From Pelobates cultripes (taxonomy: Eukaryota; Chordata; Amphibia; Anura; Pelobatidae), in NCBI GenBank assembly GCA_933207985.1, contig OW240921.1:24439991-24503990 (forward strand): DNA of 64,000 nt, written 5' to 3'. The position numbers were made by a program, and so were the translations under genes. The first letter of the stretch is position 1, and each line of letters begins with the position of its first letter. The notes beneath the pieces were generated by a model, which had not been told where the DNA came from, made no database searches, and saw only the letters and a program-made list of their open reading frames with translations. Below, one piece after another: positions 47,359 to 57,042 of this stretch.

Positions 47359-48412
47359 TGTAGCGGACCGCCTGGTAACTCGACCGGTTACCTCCGCTAA
47401 TTCTCTTCCTTCAGCCGAACAGGAACCATGTAAAGTGTAAAGATACCCATTTTCCCCCAGTAACTGGAGAAGACACAGTTCTGGAGGTACAACAACACTT
47501 TATTTGCCGCCACACTCGGCTTTTATGGAAAACCCCATGCAAGGGCGTACACTACCCAATGACAGTGTCCCCTCCTAGGGTCCTCCCCCTCCCAGACGTC
47601 GTATTGCGGAAACGGAACTCCAGTCTCTTTGTCCCCTGTTCCCGCCACCCAACCACTGGGCTTCCCGCTTCCCACTTCTGGTGACTTCTTCCCAGAAGTC
47701 CCTTTGTCCCCTGTTCCCACCACCCAAATATACTGTCCTCATCCCATGAGCCTCTGCACCTGGGAAAGGGCAGGAAAGCTTCCCGCCTCCTTGACTCCCA
47801 GTTACATAAAGCCCGCCAAACCAGCCATTGTCCCCAAAGGATGCCCACACCAATCCCATGGATCCCCGTAACGGTACCTGCCTCGAACGGCTTCTGTTCG
47901 AGGGTCCCTGTATGAAACCAGGCAAGGGAAGTGTCTCCTTTCAGGCTACGACTGCTCCCCCCGTGTGGCGTTTGCTTATACGAACAGCGGCCACCCAGGA
48001 GAGCACTCATTAATTACTTCCCTTGCAGTTTCACACTTATGCTGCGAGTTGTTAAAGTTCCAATTGATTGGCATTAACATTCCAATGGGTAACGGGGAGG
48101 TCCTGATTTGGAAACCGAACAAGGTGAGACACCATCCACAAATGATCCCCCTGGTTGGCGTTCGTCTGTACGAAATGGTGGCCACCCAGGGGCGGCACGC
48201 ATCGATGGCTTCTCTGGCAGTTTGTGGTTTGACACCTTGTTGTGAAGTGTGAACGTTCTAAGTGGTTCATTGAAGTGGTCCCCGTACAGGAGGAAAATGG
48301 ATTCCCTTCATGGAAGCACTCCCGAACAGGGAGCAGGTACAGCACATGAATATACAGGCAACACACATACTAAAGAAGGGCAAAACCAACGAATAGCGGT
48401 GGTCCCGCCACA
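47359..48412 (-). mobile_element. Solo LTR, 1054 bp
   Basis: On the minus strand it starts TGTGGCGGGACC and ends GGTCCGCTACA, the TG...CA ends of an LTR. It is flanked by the perfect 5-bp duplication AAACA (47354-47358 and 48413-48417). AATAAA on the minus strand lies at 47499-47504. Internally a segment with ACGAA and GGCCACCCAGG is repeated about 190 bp apart (near 47970 and 48160). There is no internal coding region, so it is a recombination product of a full element. Superfamily (Ty3/gypsy or ERV) is undetermined. Confidence 0.88.
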
Positions 48413-48437
48413 AAACATGGTTAGAATTATTCACTAA

Positions 48438-48846
48438 AGGAACACTATAGGCACCCATATCACTACATCTTTTAACCCTGCAGGTGAAAACATTGCCATT
48501 CTACAAGAACAGTAATGTTTACATTGCAGTGTTAACCTGCCTCTAGTGGCTGCCAATATGATGGCCAATAGAGGCACAACTCTTTTTCAGATGGTTTTGT
48601 CGCGTATGCACACTAGCTTCCCAAAGCTTTCCTATGGAAGCGCATTGGATTGGGTGAGATCCTCAACATGGATGATCTCAAACAAAGAGGTGGAGCTACA
48701 CAGGGGAAACTGTGCCTGCAAGAGAAAAAAGTGAGTAAATCACCATTTTTAACCTTTGCAGCACTGGCTCGGTCACTTTAACGGTGACTAGTTCACCGTG
48801 GCGTTAGCAATACATATATTTGTATTCCTAAAGCTACTGCGTTCCT
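48438..48846. mobile_element. TTAA-type fold-back element
   Basis: Begins AGGAACACTATAGGCACC after CTAA and ends GCGTTCCT before TTAA (48847-48850). The same family as 54652-55118. Confidence 0.65.
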
Positions 48847-50104
48847 TTAAATCCAAAATGCAACAGTAAGAATAAAATATAGCCAATCTGGGGGGCAGAG
48901 CCAGCAAGTGAACAAAGCAGACGCACATGCCGGAAGCTCCCGAGAGAATCATCCAAATTTTCAGCCTAATTGATCCAAAAAGGCCCTACTCTCTCCAGAA
49001 AGCAGCCCTGACAGTATGGGAAAGAAGACAAAACTTGGTAGAAGTGATGCAGCCTCCGCTTCTAAGGATATCGGGATTTTACTCCAGGTTACACCGCTGC
49101 AGCCTTCAAAGATGGCGCCCACGCGGGAAGACTCTGATCTAGCCTTGGAGGAGAGTGAACAAGAGGACTCTCGGTATCCTGCTGAGCGGAAAGAAAGAAG
49201 TAGGAACCTCACGCTCACTGAATGTGAAGCGGTGCTCAGAATATGTACCCGCCAGTAAAGCTGATGTACAAAACATGCTGAAAGAGATGAAAGCCTTCTT
49301 TGCGGCCGACATTCCACTGGTCTGAGATGACATGGGGGTTATGACAGCCCGGGAGCAAGCACTGGAGTACGATGGTGCTATCACCAGAGGCAAACAAGAA
49401 AACTTGGAAGACGAAGTGAATAGGCTACAACATGCCAATCTCTCTATGGAGGATAGGCTGGCTGTCCTGGAGGATTACAAGAAGCAACAAAACCTGTGGG
49501 TCCACGGGGTCCCTGAGGATATAACTAATAATGAGGTACCCCACTTCATACGTAGAATGCTGAGCACTATGCTATCCACAGCCAGGGCCAAAGCTATGCC
49601 ACTGGACTACCACTATCAGGTCCCTAAATCATCTATAGTACTGGCCGGGGGCCCAAGGGACTTAGTGCTCTATTTCCAGTCCTTGCAGAGCAAACAGCTT
49701 ATACAGGCCTCAATGAAAGCTGCACTCACCTACCATTTTGAGGGCTCAGACCCACTGGCGTACATACCGCAGTCGCAGGGGTCGCAGTTGCAACTGGGCC
49801 CGTCACTTCAGGGGGCCCGGCCGCCCTGCAGACCCCTGCGACCGGGTGCCCGCCATTATCATTTGCGGCCCCGGCCGCATGTCAAGGTGCCCATCGGGTG
49901 GTCCATGCTGGGTGCTTTAACAGCGCGACCGGGCCCCCTGTGATGAGATCATTACTGCTGGGAGGAAGTGACTGCACGTCACTCCTCCCAGCTGTCATTG
50001 AGAGCCCGTGCAAGAAGAAGAACAGGGAGTCCCATCAACCTGAGCCACCACTGTACTCCAGGCTGCACCTAAAAGGTAGGAAACAGGAGGGTGACTTAAA
50101 TATT

Positions 50105-50543
50105 ATGTGAGTGTGTGCTTGTTTGTATGTATGTGTCTGTGTCTATCTCTCTGTATGTGTCTTTGTATGTACGTTTTGTGTGTGTGTGTGTCTGTATGTG
50201 TGTGTCTGTCTGTGTGCCTGTCTGTATGTATGTGTGCCTGTCTGGTCTGTATGTATGTGTCTTTGTATGTTTGTTTGTCGAGTGTGTGTGTCTGTCTATC
50301 TGTATGTATGTGTGTCTGTGTGTATGTGCCTGTCTGTCTGTCTGTATGTGTCTTTGTATGTATGTCGTGTGTCTGTCTATCTGTATGTATGTGTGTGTCT
50401 GTGTCTGTCTGTATGTATGTATGTGTGCCTGTCTGTCTGGTCTGTATGTATGTGTCTTTGTATGTTTGTTTGTTGTGTGTGTGTGTGTGTCTGTGTGCTT
50501 GTCTGTCTGTTTGTATGTAGTTGTCTGTATGTATCTCTCTGTA
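50105..50543. repeat. TG/TGTC microsatellite, left part
   Basis: Long run of TGTATGTGTGTCTGTCTG variants. Stop-free Cys/Val/Ser frames in all plus phases are artefacts. It continues at 52970-53035 beyond the LTR insertion. Confidence 0.95.
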
Positions 50544-50606
50544 TGTCACGGTTCTCACCTGATAGACAGACGGCAAGACGTGGTCGCTCTTGGAGTTCCC
50601 AACAGG

Positions 50607-50660
50607 GGACTTGAACCGGGGATCTTCTCAGTCCTGGTCCTGCTTTCTACCTCTGAGCCA
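50607..50660 (-). promoter_or_regulatory. Antisense tRNA-like A and B boxes in 5' LTR
   Basis: On the minus strand TGGCTCAGAGGTAG (50647-50660) differs at one position from the common tRNA A-box region TGGCTCAGTGGTAG. GGTTCAAGTCC (50607-50617) fits the B-box consensus GGTTCRANYCC. The 43-bp spacing equals that of a tRNA gene. The T-stem cannot pair (C-rich on both sides), so this is a tRNA-like promoter, not a functional tRNA. Confidence 0.65.
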
Positions 50661-50780
50661 CAGCAGCTATTTACAGTGAAGACTGATTCCAATCCTGTTC
50701 ATCCTGACATGGCTACTACTCTGGGGGCTGCACCTTGACTTGGCTGTGTTTCACCTGACTCTGATCAGTCATCAGCAGGG

Positions 50781-50788
50781 TATATAAA
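50781..50788 (+). promoter_or_regulatory. LTR TATA box
   Basis: TATATAAA followed by a C-rich region suits the U3 promoter. The identical motif is at 52593-52600 in the 3' LTR. Confidence 0.7.
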
Positions 50789-51154
50789 CCCAGCCTCGCC
50801 CTGTGCTCAGTGTCAAGTCCTTGATCCTGTTTGTTCCAGTGTTCCTGTTTCATCGCTTCGCATTATTGACCCCGGCTTCCTGACTCGTTTATTCTGACTT
50901 CTGGCATCCCTTGACTTCGGCTACTCCTCGTTGTTCCTGTCCTCTGGCATCCTTTGACCTCGGCTATCCCTCGACCATCCTGCTGGTTCAGTCCTTGCCT
51001 GTCCTGCGTATTGGTACTGCATCCTGCACAGCCCCCGTGCACAGACCCACAGGCCAGGTGAATTCTTACCTGACCACCTCGGCCTGTGGCTATCTGCAAG
51101 GGTGAGCATCATATCTGCGCTACAGACTCCCAACTCAGGTAAGACCTGACCATT

Positions 51155-52426
51155 ATGGAGTCCGCAGAGATGTGCTCACCCTCGACCCAGCGTGTGTCCA
51201 GCCTGGCCCAGACTGTTTCGGAGCTGCAGCAAGAAATTTTATTCCTTAAAGGCGCAGTACATCCAGCCCCGGAACCAGCTTTTCCTGAACCGTTTGTCAT
51301 CATGCCCGACCGATTTGATGGTAGCCGCACATCCTTTCAGTCTTTCAAGATGGATTGTGAGGTGTTGTTTTCTTTAAAGCCTCGAACATATGCCACAGAA
51401 TTCATCAGGGTCAGAGCGGCTATCAACCTGTTGTCTGGACGCATCAAAGTTTGGGCTCACCAAATGTTGCAGACGAAGAGTCCTGTCCTGGTCAGCTGGG
51501 AATCCTTTAGTACTGCTATGGACTTACAATGTAAGACCACTGTGGCCAAGTCAGCTCCACGTACTAAAAAATCTCAGACTCTTCCTAACCAAGAAACCGA
51601 GTACCACCACTACGCCCCAGAAATGCCTCCTTATGTTCCAGCTCCCAGGAAAACTCCAGAGGTATCCGGTGTTCCACTTGACCCTGTGGAACCTATGCAA
51701 TTAGGACTCGTCCACTGCAAAGTGACACCTAAGGAAAAAGACCGAAGGAGAAGCTATGGCCTATGTTATTACTGTGGAGAAAAAGGGCACTTCATCACGC
51801 TTTGTCCTGTTCGCCCTCCTAGACCTCCAGCTCTCCGACTTGGTACTAGTTTCCTTCGCCCTGTGTACACCGCATACCAGCCTAAAAAGCCAAATAGAAG
51901 CCGTTGTGCTTGCACATGCTTGGCTTCCGCGAGAAAACCTCCATCCCCTGCTCCAGAGCCTCCTGCATCTACTCCCGAAGTTGCTTCCTGTGATACCACC
52001 ACTACTTCCTGCCCGCCCGAAGAGGTTTTACCTGTGGATTGTGCCGTTACTTCTAATGGCACTATAGTCCGTAAAGAAGACCTTGATATGTTCGAAAAAG
52101 CATTGTTAGCTGCGAACACTGCTCCTGCCAAAGTTTTGGAAGTGCTTGCCACCTGTACCCGGAACCTAAAAGACCTGGACAATTCTCCAGCCGTACCAGA
52201 AGCTGGTACTGCGGACTCCCAAGCTGTAAAGGGAATCCTTGCTGGGGAGTTTGACTATGGGGACTCACTGGATTCAGATAGTGACCCTGGAGAGGTGTAC
52301 TATGCTGACAATGAACCCATTCACGCCCGGAGGTCGTTTTTGAAGGGGGGGGTACTGTCACGGTTCTCACCTGATAGACAGACGGCAAGACGTGGTCGCT
52401 CTTGGAGTTCCCAACAGGGGACTTGA
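51155..52426 (+). CDS. Gag protein of the gag-only LTR element
   Basis: An intact 423-residue frame. The N-terminal part (about 10-120) has a short helix-forming start and the capsid-like segment FVIMPDRFDGSRTSFQSF, as in sushi-class Ty3/gypsy Gag. After LVSWESFSTAMD the expected second half of the capsid is missing and replaced by a Pro-rich linker. DPVEPMQLG (176-184) precedes one CCHC zinc knuckle, CYYCGEKGHFITLC (204-217). Residues 225-400 are Pro/Ser/Thr-rich and then acidic (DYGDSLDSDSDPGE) with no protease motif. The last ~24 codons run into the 3' LTR. The ATG lies only four bases after the 5' LTR. A structural or RNA-packaging role is inferred from the knuckle. Confidence 0.9.
   Translation: MESAEMCSPSTQRVSSLAQTVSELQQEILFLKGAVHPAPEPAFPEPFVIMPDRFDGSRTSFQSFKMDCEVLFSLKPRTYATEFIRVRAAINLLSGRIKVWAHQMLQTKSPVLVSWESFSTAMDLQCKTTVAKSAPRTKKSQTLPNQETEYHHYAPEMPPYVPAPRKTPEVSGVPLDPVEPMQLGLVHCKVTPKEKDRRRSYGLCYYCGEKGHFITLCPVRPPRPPALRLGTSFLRPVYTAYQPKKPNRSRCACTCLASARKPPSPAPEPPASTPEVASCDTTTTSCPPEEVLPVDCAVTSNGTIVRKEDLDMFEKALLAANTAPAKVLEVLATCTRNLKDLDNSPAVPEAGTADSQAVKGILAGEFDYGDSLDSDSDPGEVYYADNEPIHARRSFLKGGVLSRFSPDRQTARRGRSWSSQQGT
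52342..52352 (+). promoter_or_regulatory. Polypurine tract
   Basis: GAAGGGGGGGG lies three bases before the 3' LTR, where it would prime plus-strand DNA synthesis. Confidence 0.85.
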
Positions 52427-52964
52427 ACCGGGGATCTTCTCAGTCCTGGTCCTGCTTTCTACCTCTGAGCCACAGCAGCTATTTACAGTGAAGACTGATT
52501 CCAATCCTGTTCATCCTGACATGGCTACTACTCTGGGGGCTGCACCTTGACTTGGCTGTGTTTCACCTGACTCTGATCAGTCATCAGCAGGGTATATAAA
52601 CCCAGCCTCGCCCTGTGCTCAGTGTCAAGTCCTTGATCCTGTTTGTTCCAGTGTTCCTGTTTCATCGCTTCGCATTATTGACCCCGGCTTCCTGACTCGT
52701 TTATTCTGACTTCTGGCATCCCTTGACTTCGGCTACTCCTCGTTGTTCCTGTCCTCTGGCATCCTTTGACCTCGGCTATCCCTCTACCATCCTTCTGGTT
52801 CAGTCCTTGCCTGTCCTGCGTATTGGTACTGCATCCTGCACAGCCCCCGTGCACAGACCCACAGGCCAGGTGAATTCTTACCTGACCACCTCGGCCTGTG
52901 GCTATCTGCAAGGGTGAGCATCATATCTGCGCTACAGACTCCCAACTCAGGTAAGACCCTGACA
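52356..52964 (+). repeat. 3' LTR
   Basis: Copy of the 5' LTR ending CTGACA and followed by the CTGTA duplication. It also contains the antisense A/B boxes (52459-52472, 52419-52429). Confidence 0.93.
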
Positions 52965-53913
52965 CTGTATGTATGTGTGTGTCTGTCTCTCTGTATGTAT
53001 GTGTGTGTCTGTATGTGTGTGTGTGGGTGTGTTTCTGTTGGGGGTGCGGGTTAGAAGGGGGGAAAAAGGAGGGAGAGGGTGGGGGATCAGTGGATCAGTT
53101 TCGCACTGGGGCCCCATGGGTTATGTGTACGCCACTGCTTAGACCTGTCATTCTATAACGACCTCTGTAGATACACGATACTCTGGAGAAAATCCCTACA
53201 ACCAGTGACCAAGTAGCTGAGAGAACAAGACATCAAGTACCGCTGGGGTCCAGGTCGCAAGTTAATAGTGACCCATGGAGGGTATACTATACCACTCAGT
53301 AATATTTCGGAGGAAGAATGTCTCTTCAGGGTACTGGACTTACCGATACCAAACTCCTTCCTGGTGCCGACACAGACCACCTCACAGGCACATACTGCTG
53401 CTTCTTGGGATGTAAACACAGTTCGGCCGTTCTACCCCACATCGCAGCGAGGAGCTGAGGCACAGATACTGAGCGGCACCTGAGCTCTGCTGGAAGCGGC
53501 GACGTGCACCTACCTACTCTATGTATTAGATAATTTTGCAAAATACTCTTTTCTCAACCGTTGTTTCTCATCTGCTTTCTGTATAATGTTTTTGCTCAAT
53601 TTCTTAAAATTATGCGTACTTAACTAGAAGTAGCTTAGGTTAAATACAGATAGCAGATATTACCTGTTAGAATCTCCTAGGTTCCCCATGCCCCCTCATG
53701 AAGCAGTCTTAGTTTTAAGTGTCTAATTAGCATATCATATAACAGTGCATACAGGACTAGCCAGGAATCAGATAGACTAGAAGTGATGTCTTCGCTCTGC
53801 GATGTACTTAAACTATGCATGTCTATATTTGTTTTAAATCAATTGCACTTAAAATGTGGCCAAAAACGCTTTCTAGCTGTTTGTTTGAATATGTGAATGC
53901 CACAATAAAAATA

Positions 53914-53949
<36 letters not shown>

Positions 53950-53950
53950 C

Positions 53951-54587
53951 TTCATCTAAGCTACAGTCAAACCTTGGTTGTATTAGCCCGAATTTTGTCG
54001 CTGGCAATTTAATTCAATACAATTCAGAGTTTAGTGAATAGACCCAAATCAAAGTTAAGCCATCGTGGAAACATATGCTAAAGGTCAACAGAAAAAAAAG
54101 GCATTTTCCATAACACCAGCAAATTAAGTAATAAAACTGGCTCCTCTTGTTTTGTTTTTTGGTCTCCTCTGTACTGAAACATGATTGTTGAGCACGATTG
54201 GATAATGATCATTTTCTTTGCTCTCATTTACTGTTCCCATACAAGTTATATATTGTTTTTTTCAGGACAAAAGGGGATTTCTTTACATACCATTATTTGT
54301 ATCATGTCATATAATTTACTTTAAAAAAAATAATGTTTTTTGACTTTTATTTAAAAAACTTTTACTGATCTACAAAAGCTAATGAAAAAAAAACTGCTAA
54401 ATAGATTCAAAATTTTGTCCTGAGTGTTTACATGCTTTTTTGCTTTTTTTTTGTAAGTTATAGGTTTATGAGTACAAATAGGAAATTACTGTTTCAAAAT
54501 ATATATTTTTAAAATGTAGCAATAGTGACATTGTAACACTGTTATCGTCATAAATCTCTGAATCACACCTCACATGTACATATTTAT
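53951..54587. other. No gene seen
   Basis: AT-rich intergenic DNA with T-runs. Confidence 0.5.
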
Positions 54588-54591
54588 TTAA

Positions 54592-54647
54592 CCCCTTAAG
54601 GACCAAACTTCTGGAATAAAAGGGAATCATGACGTGTCCTTAAGGGG
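54592..54647. mobile_element. 56-bp TTAA-flanked palindromic MITE
   Basis: Ends CCCCTTAAGGACC and GTCCTTAAGGGG, flanked by TTAA at 54588-54591 and 54648-54651. The TTAA duplication is the piggyBac hallmark. A diverged related end (TTTAAGGGG-TTAA) closes the large element at 62930. Confidence 0.8.
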
Positions 54648-54651
54648 TTAA

Positions 54652-55118
54652 AGGGACACTATAGTCACCTGAAAAACTTTAGCTTAATGAAGCAGTTTTG
54701 GTGTATAGAACATGCCCCTGCAGCCTCACTGCTCAATCCTCTGCCATTTAGGAGTTAAATCCATTGTTTATGAACCCTAGTCACACCCCCCTGCATGTGA
54801 CTTGCACAGCCTTCCCCTGCTATGTTAATAGCTTGCTAGACCCTGCAAGAGCCTCCTGTATGTGATTAAAGTTCAATTTAGAGATTGAGATACAATTATT
54901 TAAGGTAAGTTACATCTGTTTGAAAGTGAAACCAGTTTTTTTTCATGCAGGCTCTGTAAATCATAGCCAGGGGAGGTGTGGCTAGGGCTGCATAAACAGA
55001 AACAAAGTGATTTAACTCCTAAATGACAGTGAATTGAGCAGTGAAATTGCAGGGGAATGATCTATACACTAAAACTGCTTTATTTAGCTAAAGTAATTTA
55101 GGTGACTATAGTGTTCCT
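54652..55118. mobile_element. 467-bp TTAA-type fold-back element
   Basis: Ends AGGGACACTATAGTCACC and GGTGACTATAGTGTTCCT, with TTAA on both sides (54648-54651, 55119-55122). The inverted similarity extends more than 100 bp inward (GGAGTTAAATC versus GATTTAACTCC). It has no coding capacity and shares its left TTAA with the neighbouring MITE. Confidence 0.9.
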
Positions 55119-55123
55119 TTAAA

Positions 55124-55340
55124 GTAGACAACCCAGGGTATTCAATATGGAGTATGTCCAGTCTTTTTTTAGTAGCTACTTAGTCACAAACACTGGCCAA
55201 AGTTAGCATTTATATTTGTTTGTGTGTTAAAAATGGAAAAAACAATTACGAACGCTAATTTTGGCCAGTATTTTTGACAAAGTGGCTACTAAAAAAGACT
55301 GAACATACCCCATTTGCAATACCTTGGGTTGTCTTCTTTA
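55124..55340. repeat. Fold-back segment, ~90-bp arms
   Basis: GACAACCCAGGGTATT at the left pairs with ATACCTTGGGTTGTC at the right. Inner pairs are AGTAGCTACTTAGTCA/TGACAAAGTGGCTACT and CTGGCCAAAGTTAGC/GCTAATTTTGGCCAG. It is the outer portion of the left arm of the large TTAA-type element. Confidence 0.85.
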
Positions 55341-56100
55341 GCAAATGGTATGCCATCATGGGGGTAATTCTCATTCCTGGGCTACCATACGCTCTCAAAG
55401 GCAACATAACCAAGTAATGTAAAAAAATTTGACCCTTATATTTGACCCTGTAACTTTCAAAACACTATAAAACCTGTACATGGGGGTACTGTTATACTCG
55501 GGAGATCTTGCTGAACACAAATATTAGTGTTTCAAAACAGTAAAACGTATCACAACAATTAAATCATCAGTGAAAGTGCCGTTTGTGTGTGAAAAATGCA
55601 AAAAACTTCACTTTCACTGACAATATCATCGCTCTGATATATATATATTTCTTTTATTAAAAAAAATGTTTTGAAGCGCATTATCAGATACATTGTGGAG
55701 TTAAGACATTTAACGGGTTACATGAGTTGATGCAGTGACAGTGGCAAAGAGGATTTGTTGCACTATTATTTTAATTATTTTTTTTTTTTAAATAAATAAA
55801 CAGGCTAGTCAGAGAAGTCAACATGACATCTAAACAAGATTTAGTCAAAACAAGTTGCGTAGACATAAGCTAGCATAATATATTTAACTAGAGATGCATA
55901 CAGTTAGTTTAAAGACTTTTATAACTAATTAGACATGGAGATGCGAGTCTGTATTAATTTAAGTTGACATACTTCTAAACCGTGACAGGCTGATATTCCA
56001 CTGGTTACCACATACTTTATAGATAAAATTAAGAGAACGGGGGGGGGGGGGGCCTGACAGCCAAGATGGCCGCTAGCACTTTCCAAGAGCTCCAGCACTA

Positions 56101-57042
56101 ATGAGCAAAAATAGGCAATTTATGATTGAATCGACACCCAAAGAAGCTCGGGCTGACCGGAAGACGAAGCAGAAACAAGCAGGGACCATAGGGAAACCCG
56201 TCCCTTATAAATACGCCAAGATACCGCTCTGTCCGACCATGCGGCCAAGCCCTGAGTGGGGCCATGTGTCTAGGGGAGGCGGCCGATCACTCGGCACAGA
56301 ACAGGCACCCAACGGCAGGCTCACAACAGCCCTGTCAGCCCCCCCCCCACCCCTGGACCGGTGGGGGTTATCCCGGTCCCCGCTGGGGTCACTTACTGCC
56401 ACACAGCCGACTGAATCCATACAGCCACAGAAAGCACCAAAGTCAGCAGCCACAGTCTCACCCACGCGACCCTGGGAGAGCACAGAGAGTCCCACTAACT
56501 GCCTCACTGAGCAAGCAGACTTCTCCGCAAGGCTGGACGCGATATTCAACGAGTTTTGGAGAAAACTGGCCCGGCGTCAAAGGCAGCAAGCGAAACCTAA
56601 GCAAGACGACAGCCTACCTCAAAGTCCACGAGATACACGCAAAATGGCCGCTGCGCCTGGCCTCCGGCTCCCTCACAGCCATCCTCACCGCTCAACTCCC
56701 CATGTGAAACAGCGGACTGTAGCAAGGATCGCCTGGTCCCAATCTGGACTGGGAAGCCACAAAAGAAAGCACCCTACCCACCGCCCATACACCCAAAAGG
56801 TCATCCGGGCACCGGTGCTCCCAAGGGCCCACGATCCTACCGCACATCGCGGGGGGACCCATAGACACAGGGGAATGACTCCCGTCTCAGCCTGGGCTGG
56901 GGAAGCGAAGCGGCCGCAGCTCTATCACGATGGAACCACTCGACGCCAGTGGCTATACCAATCCAATCGGAGCACCAAGACGGCAGGAGGACTAAACTTG
57001 CCTAAACCGGTACCATCACTACCATCAACGGGGATCAGCTGA
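56101..57042 (+). CDS. ORF1-like protein of retroposon 2
   Basis: An intact 313-residue basic frame, unusually Pro/Arg/Gln-rich. The segment FSARLDAIFNEFWRKLARRQ (about 140-159) resembles LEERLDKLFNGFWQKLRDRE in the minus-strand frame at 61334-61780, so the two elements share an ancestral ORF1 N-terminal region with a short amphipathic helix. I see no RRM or CTD of a full ORF1p, and no zinc knuckle. It begins 60 bp from the element head. Function unknown; a role in RNA binding is only suggested by its charge. Confidence 0.6.
   Translation: MSKNRQFMIESTPKEARADRKTKQKQAGTIGKPVPYKYAKIPLCPTMRPSPEWGHVSRGGGRSLGTEQAPNGRLTTALSAPPPPLDRWGLSRSPLGSLTATQPTESIQPQKAPKSAATVSPTRPWESTESPTNCLTEQADFSARLDAIFNEFWRKLARRQRQQAKPKQDDSLPQSPRDTRKMAAAPGLRLPHSHPHRSTPHVKQRTVARIAWSQSGLGSHKRKHPTHRPYTQKVIRAPVLPRAHDPTAHRGGTHRHRGMTPVSAWAGEAKRPQLYHDGTTRRQWLYQSNRSTKTAGGLNLPKPVPSLPSTGIS

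Larger units (their letters stand above)
50544..51150 (+). repeat. 5' LTR
   Basis: Begins TGTCACGGTTCTCACC and ends near GTAAGACCTGAC. Differs from the 3' LTR at 50973 (G versus T), at 50982 (G versus T) and by one C near the end. Confidence 0.93.
50544..52964 (+). mobile_element. Gag-only Ty3/gypsy-type LTR retrotransposon
   Basis: Two ~608-bp direct repeats (50544-51150 and 52356-52964) start TGTCACGG and the 3' copy ends CTGACA. They bracket one gag frame. The element sits between CTGTA duplications (50539-50543, 52965-52969). A polypurine tract abuts the 3' LTR. I see two substitutions and one single-base indel between the LTRs, so it is young. Protease, RT, RNase H and integrase are absent; it must be moved in trans. 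Confidence 0.94.
49753..53137. mobile_element. hAT-type element hosting the LTR insertion
   Basis: The ends are CACTGGCGTACATA and TATGTGTACGCCACTG, inverted with small differences. They are flanked by the 8-bp duplication CTCAGACC (49745-49752) / CTTAGACC (53138-53145). Without the LTR element it is about 960 bp: a GC-rich left part, a TG/TC microsatellite and a G-rich right part. It encodes no transposase. Confidence 0.85.
49016..53482 (+). pseudogene. L1-type ORF1 protein gene, split by a hAT element
   Basis: The left part (49016-49744) encodes a start region MGKKTKLGRSDAASASKD, a coiled-coil-like stretch (ENLEDEVNRLQHANLSMED) and the RRM start NLWVHGVPEDI typical of L1/Tx1 ORF1 RNA-binding proteins. 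The right part (from 53146) carries the C-terminal domain (YRWGPGRKLIVTHGGYT). The two parts are in phase across the 8-bp duplication, proving the gap is an insertion. Other lesions: a frame change near 49250, a TGA at about 49322 (probably CGA to TGA) and a TAG at 53214-53216. It is inactive. Confidence 0.85.
48884..53950 (+). mobile_element. Tx1/L1-like LINE lacking ORF2
   Basis: The head GGGGGGCAGAGCC near 48887 and an A/TA-rich tail (CACAATAAAAATACAAAA, then (TA)n to about 53945) bound the element. Removing the hAT insertion (49753-53137 plus one 8-bp repeat) leaves about 1.7 kb holding ORF1 and 3' sequence. No endonuclease or reverse transcriptase is present. In mammals such ORF1-only L1 derivatives are called HAL1. 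A clear target duplication was not found because of the TA microsatellite. Confidence 0.8.

Noticed and set aside
47523..48010. Minus frames of 66-152 codons rich in Gly/Trp
   Set aside because: They lie inside the solo LTR and overlap one another in different phases.
50580..50670. Functional tRNA gene on the minus strand of the LTR
   Set aside because: A and B boxes fit, but the T-stem halves are both C-rich and cannot pair.
50107..50738. Cys/Val-rich frames of 137-207 codons
   Set aside because: They translate the TG/TGTC microsatellite and then the LTR.
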